Positions 21,672 to 32,700 of a DNA stretch of 64,000 nt are shown piece after piece. Source of the stretch: Perca fluviatilis (Eukaryota; Chordata; Actinopteri; Perciformes; Percidae); the NCBI RefSeq assembly GCF_010015445.1, contig NC_053121.1:25762434-25826433 (forward strand), read 5' to 3'. The first letter of the stretch is position 1; each line of letters opens with the position of its first letter. The notes below the pieces were generated by a model, which saw nothing but the letters and a program-made list of their open reading frames with translations, was not told the DNA's origin and made no database searches. The translations under genes and the position numbers were made by a program.

Positions 21672-23100
21672 TATTGTATAGGGATTTTGGAAGTGCATTC
21701 AGATAATAATACTCAGTTTATGTACAGTAAATAGGAACACAAATATACAAATGGGGCTGAACAAGCGATTCTTTTTTTTATTGCAATTTGAAAGATTGCA
21801 GTTTTAAATTTGTATGTGAGCTGTAATTCTGATTCTAATTTACATTGTTAATATTGTCTTAGCTGCGGAAGTGGTGTCTAACTCTCCCATTCATAATATT
21901 CAATACGTATGTATAGTCCATGATACAGATACATTTGTTACGATACAATGTCTATGATTAAAAGCCAATTTGGTACAAATAGTCAAAAATTAAAATGTAA
22001 TATTTTTACTTTTTTAATATCTGTTAAAAAACTAGATCATTTACTCAATCATTTACTACATTATTGTATATACAGAATCAGGTATACCCTATGTCCTCTG
22101 CCACACCATATACTGTAGTTACCACAGGCAGTGATACACTCAGGTGTATGCACTAGATTTTTTTCCATTCCCTAAGAAAGATGCATTTTTTACTGCAATA
22201 AAGTTTAGTAATGATGTTTACCTCAGTTCCTGGGTCAGTGTCATCCTTCTGAATTTGGTATTTTCAATAACACTGTATAGGTGCATGTCCTTGTAAATAA
22301 AACAACACATTGCTTCATTAACTGGAAAGAACTTTGGCTTGTTAGAAGTAGCATTAGCTGATAACGCTAGCTTATCTTGTGTCGACTGCTGCTCTTGGTA
22401 ACTCATCTGTCAGCGTACACATCGCATGATGCAGGATCAGGATCATGATGACATGCTATTGTTATATTACAAAAAATAAACTACAGGATAAATAAGCAAA
22501 AGTAGAAAACAAAAGCATAGCAAAGCTGCTGTGTGACAAAGCTAAAAAGAGAACTGAACAGAAACACAAAGTGTATGGTTGGGGCATATTGGAGGATGCT
22601 GTAGCATAGTAAAGTATTTTCACGTACTATATGCAACCAATGTGAGTTGGCTAATAAGTTTTAGGATGCATTGTAATTTCGCTTGGATTTCATTCCCATG
22701 CAACATGAATTTCCAATGCAGGAAGTAATATAAAGTCATTTATATATTGGTAGACAGTGCACAAATAACTGACAGAGGCACCTGATACATGTATAGTATA
22801 AATATGAACATAATACAATAAAGACAAATAGGAGGAACGACAGAATCTAACACATAACTGCTGATTAAACAAAAAAGTTCTATTATCAATATAATGCCAT
22901 TCATCACAGAAAATCACTTTATTTAGCTGTCAGAGATAGAAACAACATTAATCTGTAATGATAATGAATCCATCATATTTGCAACTTTATATGTATGTAT
23001 AGCTGTGTGCACTGAAAGGTCTGTACTGCCCGTATACTGTATATAATCCACTAGAAGATTAGGACGCTATGGAAAGGTTACTGTACAATCCATCCATATG
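21672..23100. other. Non-coding, possible old hAT trace
   Basis: GGGGCTGAACAAGCGATTCT near 21753 resembles a degraded end of the GGGCTGAACGATT-type fish hAT, but no second end is found. Otherwise AT-rich sequence without genes. Confidence 0.4.
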
Positions 23101-25401
23101 GCTGTGGGAGGCAAAGCAGATTTAATCACACATTTTGGCTCATAATCTCATCATCAACTGGGTACGGTGTCTGAATGTTTTTTTTTTTTTTTAATGTAAC
23201 CGTTAGTCAAATGAGGCCAGTGCAATCAGTCCTGACAGATTTAGAGCATGTTACAAGCCCTGTTTGTCACAGGCTGTACCTGCCACTCATCTAGCAACAG
23301 AGAGAAAAGAATAGGAGAAAGAAAAAAAAAAAACACAATTTAGTCATTTGTCATTTAAATATCTTTAGGTAACCTCAAAAGAAGTAATTTTAGGGCCCCC
23401 TGGGGCTTAAATGGTGTGCCTTGATTTTGTTGAAAAGCACTGCAATCCACACAAAAAGACTGTACTAATTCCATACTTTCTGCTAATTGCTTTTAATTCC
23501 CCGCCCAAACTTTACATAGTTCAGGACTGAAATCTTAATGATAGGCTTGTTTGATTTGAAGGAACTGCAAAGTCACATTGTCACATAATCAAGATGTATC
23601 TGTTCTGTTGGATGAGTTTTGTACAATTTTTTTAAAAAGATTGTCATTATTAATGGCATATGTTTCTTCATGCAGATGTCAACTTTGGAGAATTAATACA
23701 AGCACCTGCATTTCCCTGTTGTGATGGGTTCCTATACCATGTTTTCACCAAGGCCTGCATTACTGTTTGGCTCATAATTGAACACGAGGCAGAAGCCATG
23801 CCAGACGATGAAGAGCTTATATTTTTCCATGCGTCTGCACACCTGCATCCTACCGTCTAAATAAATCTAAATGAAACCTTTTAAAGTCGTCACATCACAA
23901 TTTTAAGTCCTTTGACCCAAAGTAGGTCAATCATTCCTGACAAAACCACAAAAAATTGGACTCTTTCAGTACTCTCTTGATTGCCTAATTTGAACAGACA
24001 TGGATTGACACGGCAGGTGAAGATTTCAGTGCTTAAAAAATAGCAGATTTGAAAACGTGCTTCCAAGCCTATTCAGCTTCAAGGTGAGACGTTGGATGGT
24101 AAATAGTTGCAGTTTAAAAAAACAAGAAAAGCCTGTTTCTTTTATTATCATAATGATCTGGCCATGATGACAGAAACAGTTGAGAAAAAAACATTCATGT
24201 TTGTGCTTTGACATTTGACATTGGCCATGACAAGTCACATTATACTCAAGTTTATTCATATGAAAATAATCAATTTACCAGTTTTTTATTCTAAATGAAT
24301 TTGTATAACCATGTAGGATAATGGTGCATTTTGTTTGTTATTTTGGTGTAATTAGGAAAGGAAGGTATAGGGGAAGAGAACAGAGGGTGTAGCCCTCGAT
24401 TTCTGAAATTCTCTCCACATAATCACCTGCAACAGGATTAGTTCAGGGGCTCAGGGTCTGCCACTAGGTCCTAAATATGTTTGCCAAAAGCCCCAGCTGG
24501 CCTTCCCCATTATTTGGACCAGGTACTGCAAAGTCCCCCCACCCCCAAGAGCATGCCATGCCTCCATCTTTTTCTGCATCCTCTCATCCGCCCATAACCA
24601 TTAACAACACTGGCTTCTCTCTGTCTCCTTCTTAATGTTGGGCAAAGCCATAGTACCCGGAATTATGTTTATCAGTGCTTGATATCACTGCTGTAAGAAA
24701 AGACAAACGGACAGACACTCAGTCTGTTCTACTATAAACACGCCTTCACTCACTCTGCTCGTCATGTAACTGAGGTCATGAGTGTCATGCATTTTGCCTC
24801 TTGCAGTGTCATAATTTGCTGATTGAAGGCTTTAAAAAACTGCATGTTTGTATTTTATAAATGACTGCTCTTAGCTAGCAAAGCAGTAAGCAAGCTAGCT
24901 AAGAGTTGCAAACACAGCTAGAGGGTCCATGGAAGTTGCAAATTAAGCACATTTGAGAAAAACATGAACAGGACATTTCTGAAAAGATTATACTGTATTT
25001 CATACTGAGATGCATGAATGAATTTTAAGGACAAATTGTATTAACTGGTGTATCGTCACTTGTGTATAATTTCAGCTTTTTTTCCCATGGGAACAATCAT
25101 TGTGGACACCAGTCAAGACATGTTATGGTTGGCACTATGCAAAGTGCATTGTGCACTGAAAATATCACACCTTGCCGTTGTGCACAAAGTTTAAATGACT
25201 TTTAACTTAAACCCTGTTTGCTGCTACTCTTTCAAAGCATCCCCAATCAAATAATGGTTTACCAAGAACCTTAAAAAAGACAACCGGCTTCCTGTGTGCC
25301 GTAAGTCTAATTTTTAAATAACTGTGTATTGGCTTATCTTCTGTTTGAATCTAACAGTTTATGTCTGTAAATTATATAAATTACATGATGACGCATAGGT
25401 T
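23101..25401. other. Non-coding, no feature recognised
   Basis: Homopolymer T (about 23178-23191) and A (about 23320-23334) runs only. No exon, RNA gene or named repeat recognised. Confidence 0.45.
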
Positions 25402-25428
25402 TTGAACTGCGGTGGCCCTGAAGTGCAA

Positions 25429-25541
25429 ACACGACAGCAAATCGCACAACATGACAGCAAATCGCCACAATGCGACAGCAACTCGTACAACATGACAGCA
25501 AATCGGCACAACACAACAGCAAATCGCTACAACATGACAGC
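25429..25541 (+). repeat. Subterminal tandem array, left
   Basis: About 5.5 units of 20-21 bp with consensus GACAGCAAATCGCACAACAT. Units differ by 1-4 bases (AACTCG, CGGCAC, CAACAGC). Arrays like this next to transposon ends often serve as transposase binding sites; that role is inferred. Confidence 0.9.
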
Positions 25542-25671
25542 GTTGGTGTGACTGAAATGGAAAGGGTAGGTACATATTGGAAACTGATCCTCGTCCTGAT
25601 TGGTTTTGTGAAGCGTAGTTCCCCAGGTATTTGGGCTGTTATTTTTTTTATCTGTACATAACATATTTTTT

Positions 25672-25803
25672 GCTAACATTAGCTAAGGTCCTAATGGCTA
25701 TTCATGGTAATTGTTGATTTTGTTCAGAATTAGGCACATCCAAACAAAATCAACATGTACCATCCACAGTCATATCCCTTGGGACCTTTAGCTAATGTTA
25801 TTA
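25672..25803. repeat. Large imperfect palindrome nested in the transposon
   Basis: The outer arms CTAACATTAGCTAAGGTCC and the complement of TAACATTAGCTAAAGGTCCC flank an inner perfect 13-bp stem TGTTGATTTTGTT (25712-25724) / AACAAAATCAACA (25743-25755). It may be a small MITE inserted in the larger element or its original centre. Confidence 0.8.
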
Positions 25804-26099
25804 GAGTTTTTCCTACATAGAGAAAATGTTGGCACCCCCAAAGAGGTAATTAAACAGCGCCAAAAGAAAAACCACGATCGCCAAAAGGGTTAACCCTAAC
25901 CCTCCGCCCAGGGGGACCAGTGGCAAAGCCAGAAGTCTCTGCTGACGGGCGTGGAGCTCTCAGCCTTCCACCTGAGCTCCGACTGCTGTCTGTCTGTGCA
26001 GCAGGCTGCACTGCCGTATATCAGTATTAAAATGAGACAGTTTCATAACCTGTGAAAACGTCTCGTAGTCGCGTTAAAATGTAGTCAAATTTTTCAACG

Positions 26100-26190
26100 T
26101 AGTGTTGTTTTGTGCGATTTGCTGTCGTGTTGTGTCATTTGCTGTCGTGTTGTGTGATTTTCCGTGGTGTTGTGCGATTTGCTGTCATGG
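26100..26190 (-). repeat. Subterminal tandem array, right
   Basis: About four units, read on the minus strand as GACAGCAAATCGCACAAC with variants (ACGGAAAATCAC, AGCAAATGAC). They are mirror-image to the left array. Confidence 0.9.
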
Positions 26191-26218
26191 TTTGCACTTC
26201 AGGGCCACCGTAGTTGAA

Positions 26219-27030
26219 CTGAGCTGCCGGCACCCAACCCAAGGTAAATGCAGCTCAGACCGCTTATCATGTAGAGACAGCTTGAGACTGGGGAGGGAGA
26301 GTCTAAGGCTGAATGTGTGTCTGAGGCTTAGGAGGGAGGAGTGGGAGACGATATGACAGGGCAGCCTGTCTTAATCACAGGTAATCACGGCATGAAAGCA
26401 ATGCACAGTTATTTTCATATCAATAATTTTAAAACGTTAATGCATATTCACTCCACAATACGTCATTTGTTGTTATGAAATGTGGCTACTCCTCCTTTCC
26501 AAATGTGAATATCATTAGCTACTGCAAAATGTGCTTAAGCAAGTGGATATATACACATTGCATCAATACCTTTATTTTTGCTGTGGAAAATAAACAGACA
26601 GAGAATATGGCTTAGCTTATTCAAAACACTTATAATCTTCAAACTTTAACCAACATTTGGCCTTGGAGTAAATGGGTGAGGTGAAATGTTATATCTGTAT
26701 ATGGAGTTAAAAGTAGACTGACAAAGACTGACAAAATAAATCTTAATTTTATGACAGTATTTTTGAACATTCATTGAAATGGAGAATAAGTGCAGCATAG
26801 TTCACCATTTGAGTTCATTGTGCTGATGGACAATCCCAATATTGCATCATGACAAAAACATGGCTATCTTTATTGATATAACTTGATTTTCCTTGTATTT
26901 CTTGCAAGTCATTACAAAGTAAGTGATTTAAAAAAAAAAATAAAGGTTTAACTATGCACAGCCAGAATGGTAATACCAGAGTAAAACAGACATACTGTAT
27001 GCAGATCAATCTTAGGTCAAGCATACAAGA
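26219..27030. other. Non-coding, no feature recognised
   Basis: Nothing recognisable on either strand. Confidence 0.45.
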
Positions 27031-29049
27031 TTGAGATTCTAACACCTTACAATCCTGATAATCTTTCGATGCTCATCAGCCCGGAAGGACTAGGGAAAGA
27101 TGAAAGCGTCCTGCTGTTGCTTATCCCTTCCCAGCATGGCCACTGCACTGATCAGAGGAGGAGGACACAGGTGGAGACCTGGAACAGTGTCATCATCAGT
27201 GCTCAAACAGAAAGGAAACAGTCTGGCCCAGGCTCCAAGAGCTGGATTTAGCCAAGGTGGGAAATGCCAGCCAAATGCCTTTTTGCACTTCTTGATTCCA
27301 CGCTCCCCTCTCACAATATCAGGGGCCGTTCTGCGGATGGAGAGTAGGCTAATATTGAATAGGCAGGCCAGACAAATAAGAGCAAAGTGTACTTAGCCAC
27401 CTGTGGACCAGCTGGAGAGAAGATGGACATAAGATGGCATGGAGTCCTCAGAGATTCAGCCTGATGAACAAAATGAATGAAAACAACAGAAGCACTGGAC
27501 CTGCTGCCACACAGAAAATTATACAGACCCTTTATTTGAATTACTAATGAATGGTTCTGCCACAGTACTTTGAGACATCTGCGACTTGATGAATAGTGTG
27601 TGCTGAGTTGCTTATATTGTATTGGTTAAAATAAATCCGACCGTTATTGTAAGTCACTTGCAGATTGAACCACAACATTGTATCTAACAAGTAGTGCTAA
27701 GTTTGTTGCTTGAATGCGTATCAAGTTTTTAGTTTAAGCTCATATATTAATATTTCCCCTCATCTTGTGCATGTCTCCGTGCAATTTGCAGGAAGGCTTC
27801 TACATAGACCAGCTTCCTAGTAATCAATGATCAGTAAGGGGGCTGAAATGATTACTAATTACTAGTAATAAAAATATTGGCTTTGTTTTCATTATGAAAG
27901 TAGTGATGCTGTTTATTGATTCATGTTGAAAATTAAGTGTTGATAAAGGGTGGACTCCGACAAGAAACTATTTAAATTATTGAGCCTTATTTTGGGTTTG
28001 AAAGTGGCTGTGCTGCTGCATTAGCCACTTGCCAGTGAAAAGTATAGCGTTAAGCCAAGGCTAGCCCGCTAGGTTAGTTACCACAGATATACCATAGGCA
28101 ATATTACATTATATGTAACTCACAGACTTTGATTGAATTTCATGATTAATCCACAGAGGCTCCATGCTGTCCCAAGACATGTGCTTGAGGTCTCCCTTGA
28201 TGACTTTTTGAGCCCCTTGGGATCCCTTTATGCACATTGTTGAAGTAGGGAAAATCCCAAATAATGTGCTGAGAATTAGTGGAAAGGGATGATAAGTTAC
28301 CACTGTTTGTTAAAGCAAGAAAGTGGCCCTTTATGATGCCCGAAGCAAGCTGATAGCCAGGAAGCTGCCATCAGCTAGGCTACTTCCACACATGGCCTCA
28401 TGCTGCTAGTGGAGAGCGAGTCCATAGAACAACAAGCGGTGGTTTGCTACCATGCCCAAAGCTTGAGCCTACCATGAAGGAAGAACCAGTGGGAGAGCTA
28501 CAAGCAGCAGTCATCTCAGTCCTTCAACTGAAGTAGAAGAACTGGAACCGCGGTGCTTGCAAGAGATAAAGTCCATATTCTGTGCGAACATTGGCTAAGA
28601 ATGGACAATGCGATCATTTCAATAGACTCAGCTCTTTGTGGCATAGGTGTTTATCACACTCTTTTTCTAAATCTGAGAGGAGGGAGCATAAAATTGAGCT
28701 GTGGTCATAAACCTCGCTGTAATCACAGCAAAGCGTGGTTTGAGAGATAGGTAAAGTAAGGCTTACATCTGCCAACAAGCATACTTATACAATACAGCTC
28801 ATTACTAACCAGTGCAAGCAGTTTTTTTGTTCAGGTCATGGTTCACGCAGTGAATTCACTTGAGTAACGTAATAAGATTTATTAACACCGTGTGGCATTC
28901 TAGCATGTTATATATCTGACAAGGCATTCTTATAATGAGAAATACATCATACTGTGTATATAATTTTCCATCATAATTCCAAAAAAATCTAATCAGTGGT
29001 TATTTCCTTTCAGAAATTAGCATGTGTGACTGTTCTATTACTTTAATAA
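27031..29049. other. Non-coding, no feature recognised
   Basis: A moderately GC-rich patch at 27070-27430 is open in several frames on both strands, but none gives a recognisable protein and no convincing splice pair frames it. Confidence 0.4.
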
Positions 29050-30120
29050 CGTTTTCCAAACCATTTAATCACTGATAATGCATTCACACTAACTCACTAT
29101 ATCCAATTATCTGCTCTACACTGACATCAGTCCACCCTGTGCTCCATGTTAGCACTGATCAGTATTAATCTAATCAATTATAGAATCATTTGACAAGCCA
29201 AAGGCTACGCAAATCTTATACTAACTGAGCTCTGTCAAACATGTCATGCATTGTAATGAGAGTACTTGATAATATCCTCCAGCCAGAGCCATTTGTGTGG
29301 CAACAAGGGCAGATTATTTGAAATATTGAGCATTCAAATAGGAGAAAACCGCCATGGCATTGTTGACAATTGTACATTTCTGAATGCTCTCATGCTCCCC
29401 TGAGAGCTGACTTTTCCCAGCCCTAATGCACATGCTCAGAAACGTCATATCCTTTGTAATATTGGCTGAGCTGTGATTGCATTCTGCAGTTTATTAACCT
29501 ATAGTTAAATAACTCCCCAGACTGTTGATCTAATAGAGAGGACACAGTGCTCTATCCCCTATGCTCCAATAACTGAAGAGTAAAGATAATTAGGGCCCAG
29601 TTAACAAGAGGAGATTCAAATTCTCTTTTCCATGGTATAGTTCAATTATAATTTGCTCCCAGTGGATATACATGTTAGTCACCATGTATACCCAAGAGTC
29701 ATCCAAAAACATTCCTTCTGCTTATATTGGATGGCATTTCCACAGTAAGACAGGCTAATCCTTTGGATATTGCATGTCAATAACCACAACTCAAATGGAA
29801 TCCTTCATTTAGCTCACACTTAGAGCCACACCAGGAAAGGTTGGCACTTCTAATAAGGGGGGAAGTAAAAAGAAGTATAACAATGCCAATGCATAATGGA
29901 TTAGCCCAGGTTTGCGGGCTGAATATCAAGCAGGTTCTCTAGAACACACAGGCCACCTGAGCTCTGTTACAACAGAGTTGTTAAGGTGGGAATAAGCCAC
30001 TAGGTGAACGCCCACCCTGACACTCACTTTGACACACATGATGTAGATAAATGAAGCATGCTAATGAGCTTTCTAGAGGCTTCCCACCAACAGGAAGGGA
30101 TGATCTGTAAGAACATGGCT
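29050..30120. promoter_or_regulatory. Candidate conserved non-coding block
   Basis: About 1.07 kb free of recognisable repeats, microsatellites and ORFs, with evenly mixed bases and many homeodomain-type cores (for example AGTATTAATCTAATCAATTA near 29162, TAATGAGAG, CTAATGAGC). The texture resembles vertebrate enhancers near developmental genes. This is inference; no alignment was possible. Confidence 0.25.
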
Positions 30121-30246
30121 CTGTTTGGATTCATTTTATAATAAAAGTAGAGTAGGCAGAACAAACCAGAGCAGTAAATATGGCTGATGGCTGGCTACTA
30201 AATAAAATATAAGTCAAATAAAGTGAAGTCATAGCATAGTACATAG

Positions 30247-30257
30247 TATTATTTTTA

Positions 30258-30302
<45 letters not shown>

Positions 30303-30326
30303 TACATATATATCATAAAAATAATA
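30247..30326. repeat. (TA)n core with 20-bp perfect inverted arms
   Basis: TATTATTTTTATGATATATA (30247-30266) and its exact complement (30307-30326) enclose a TA-rich centre with TACA interruptions. The whole 80 bp could extrude as a cruciform. Confidence 0.95.
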
Positions 30327-30336
30327 ATAAAAATAA

Positions 30337-30430
30337 ATAAATTGATTAAAATATTTAATCGTGATTGATTGTATGATTGTCCATACCTAACTCACGATTA
30401 ATCGCAAATTTATTGCACATTTTTTATCTG
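30337..30430. mobile_element. hAT-like end fragment (GATTAATCGC type)
   Basis: TTTAATCGTGATTGATTGTA, TGATTGTCCAT and CTCACGATTAATCGCAAATT form the end of the hAT-like family also seen at 6033-6480. The other end is not found; histone-derived sequence follows downstream. Confidence 0.55.
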
Positions 30431-30695
30431 TTCTAAATGTACTTTAAAAGAGGTATTTACAAGTGTTTAATCCTCAAGTGGTATTTGAGACTCAACGTAC
30501 TCCGGTAGTACTTCAATTCACATCGACAGTACATGAAAATAACCATCTGGAAGGGCTTTGAAACTGAACTTGCCTTTCAAAAGACTCTTTTCTTCATCCA
30601 TTTCTTCTTGAGCTGCCTTTTAATGATCATTGCTTTAGTTAAAAATGTAAGTAATAAAGCCTGTTGCTCAGAACAGGAACATTAATTAAATGTGT

Positions 30696-30711
30696 GGCTC
30701 TTAAAAGAGCC
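30696..30711 (-). terminator. Histone mRNA 3' stem-loop (relic)
   Basis: Minus strand GGCTCTTTTAAGAGCC is the exact canonical replication-dependent histone 3' processing hairpin (6-bp stem, 4-base loop TTTT-type). It lies 26 bases after the H4 stop codon, at the expected spacing, and so confirms the neighbouring pseudogene's origin. Confidence 0.93.
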
Positions 30712-30736
30712 TTTTATTTGTGACTCAGGATCAGGT

Positions 30737-30877
30737 TTAACCTCCGAAGCCGTACAGGGTGCGGCCCTGCCTCTTCAGTGCGTACACCACATCCATGGCG
30801 GTCACCTTCTTCCTGTTCCTGTTTCATGTTCCTGTCCTAGCGTGCTCGGTGTTAGGTGACGCCATCACGGATCATGC
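30737..30877 (-). pseudogene. Histone H4 3' fragment, broken
   Basis: Histone H4 is a nucleosome core protein; here only its C-terminus remains. The minus strand ends KKVTAMDVVYALKRQGRT then LYGFGG and a stop at 30739-30737, the exact C-terminus of H4 except K for T before V. Upstream, MIRDGVT then a stop where Y is expected, then HRAR-like codons match VIRDAVTYTEHA with substitutions, a stop and a frameshift. An insertion of about 20 bp containing two copies of CAGGAACA separates the two parts. The N-terminal two-thirds is absent; homology stops near 30877 next to a (TA)n tract. It has the histone stem-loop and no poly(A) tail, so it derives from genomic histone DNA or a replication-dependent mRNA. 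Confidence 0.92.
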
Positions 30878-30889
30878 GTCAAAAAAACT

Positions 30890-30892
<3 letters not shown>

Positions 30893-30929
<37 letters not shown>
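30893..30929. repeat. (TA)n microsatellite
   Basis: About 18 TA units, adjoining the 5' break of the H4 fragment. Confidence 0.96.
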
Positions 30930-30932
<3 letters not shown>

Positions 30933-32700
30933 GTAAAAATACATTTTATCTAAGAAAACTTCTACATGTTCTACATTGTGGTGGTTAAACTGGAAAAACT
31001 GATTAGGTGGTGTCACAGCGTTGGTATTCTCAATGACCGCAGCCAAGATGTTCACATAAATACGCAGATGTTGAATGGGTGGAGGATGTCAGAGTGAAAA
31101 GTTGCTGCAGCTGGTGCCAAGATACACAGCATTTGGAAATAGACACAGGTACACATACCCGGCACTGCCACGAGGTACTGGCACATGTTGAAGTGGACTT
31201 GGCACACAAGCTTGCGAACAGATGTTAATCCAGGACAGATAATTACATCAGTGAGTGAGCAGACATTTTTCCACTTAATTTCCGTCTTTTAAAAGTGTGA
31301 CTACCCCCCAGAGGCACTTTACTAGAGAGATGCCCCCGGACCTGGTACCTGGGAAGAAGCCCAAAGCACCCCAGTGAGAGTCCTGATCACTGGGCTTCAT
31401 TGTGACCTCGTCCTCAGTGGGAAGCCTGTCAGTGTGTCAGTGTCATTTCCAAAGTGAGAGGAGTTAAGTTGTCAGCCAATTGCATTTCTTTTCTGTTATT
31501 TATAAACATCTTCAGAATGCTCAAGCTAATTATAACGTACAAAGGCTTTAATAGTGTTGTGGAAAAACAAATCTGCTTTTAATTGTCAATTTTATTCTTT
31601 GGCAAGTACCAATTTCATAAACTCTCATTTTTAGGAAGCAGTTTGAAGTAAAAAGCAATCAATTTTGATCTTGATTGCTTTTGCCTCTCTCCTTAGTTTA
31701 CTGTAAAATGCTGTTTCTACTGCAACTTAACCTGCATTTCCTAGTTAATGAGTCATCCATGTCTCTACATGTTACCAATTTACTTCCACTCATCGAGTTA
31801 TCGATGTCTCTACATGGTTTTTCTACTTATATATATGCCACTGTGTTATTTTTGGCCAACAGTCGGGCTTGATAGCGCGATAGCAAATTACTTTATTGTG
31901 CTCCACTTCAGTGTCAAATGATTCTTCATTATTGTCTATCTGGAAACCGGTAAGTAGGTTAAATGAGAACAGGCCAATTTATCAGCAGCTCTTGGTTGTA
32001 ATTTAGCAACCCAGATCCACAATGGCACAGAGTTGAGCTACGGGACAATGGTTCTCTCCTGCCCAGGCCACAATAAATCTCACTTTAAATTAAGTTAGCA
32101 TGTTCTGCTACATTGCTTAATGAGCTGCGCTAGTAAACAATATTGTGGTACTCTCCCTGATTGATTGGTGACAGCAGCTTTACTGCTTTCACAAGGGCCT
32201 CAAAAGGACACCGGGGGTTTCTTATGGCAGATGCTTTTATCACTTACCCCTCGCAAACGAATGTGGGCACTTTGTTGCCTCAATACACAATAAAGCTGAG
32301 GGAGTAGTCCTACAAAGGGTGACTTCAGGGGTATTATGATTGTGTACTGTATGTGCGTGTTTGATTGTGGTGTGTGCTTGTGTGCATAGTGCGTACATGC
32401 TTCTGTGTGTAGGTAAGTGTAGAGGAAGGGCGCAGAAGTGCATTAGGGAAATTTACAGTCCATAAGACATTAGATAATTCATGGTGTGGAACCACGCGAT
32501 AAATAAAAGTACAAGCGTAGGTAAATAGTCTGCAGCAATGAGTGTCACACTTGAAAAAGACCTTCCAAAGACCTTTTTGCCTTTGACAAAGCAAGTGGGC
32601 ACCAATAACTCCTCGCTACCTGCCACCTGTCTGAAATATAAGTGCCCATTTCTCACATTCTCTACTTAAGCCAGTCTTTTTCTAATGAAATACCATATCC
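30930..32700. other. Non-coding, one short direct repeat
   Basis: A 21-bp direct repeat with 19 matches (AGTCATCCATGTCTCTACAT at 31751 and AGTTATCGATGTCTCTACAT at 31796) is spaced by 45 bp. No gene recognised. Confidence 0.5.

Larger units (their letters stand above)
25407..26213. mobile_element. 807-bp DNA transposon with subterminal 20-bp arrays
   Basis: The ends are CTGCGGTGGCCCTGAAGTGC (25407) and the complement of CTACGGTGGCCCTGAAGTGC (ending 26213), alike at all but one position and continuing through AAAC. TTGAA flanks directly on both sides (25402-25406 and 26214-26218), a possible 5-bp target duplication. Just inside each end is an array of degenerate units around GACAGCAAATCGCACAAC, in opposite orientations. 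The middle has a large palindrome (25672-25803) and a GC-rich segment (25912-26020). No transposase. The superfamily is not assigned. Confidence 0.85.

Noticed and set aside
25334..25575. Cys-rich minus-strand ORFs (LLSCC repeats), superficially like a small cysteine-rich protein
   Set aside because: They are translations of the 20-bp subterminal array of the 807-bp transposon.
25429..26190. CRISPR-like pattern of short repeats
   Set aside because: Repeats are contiguous and degenerate with no unique spacers, and the sequence is clearly eukaryotic.
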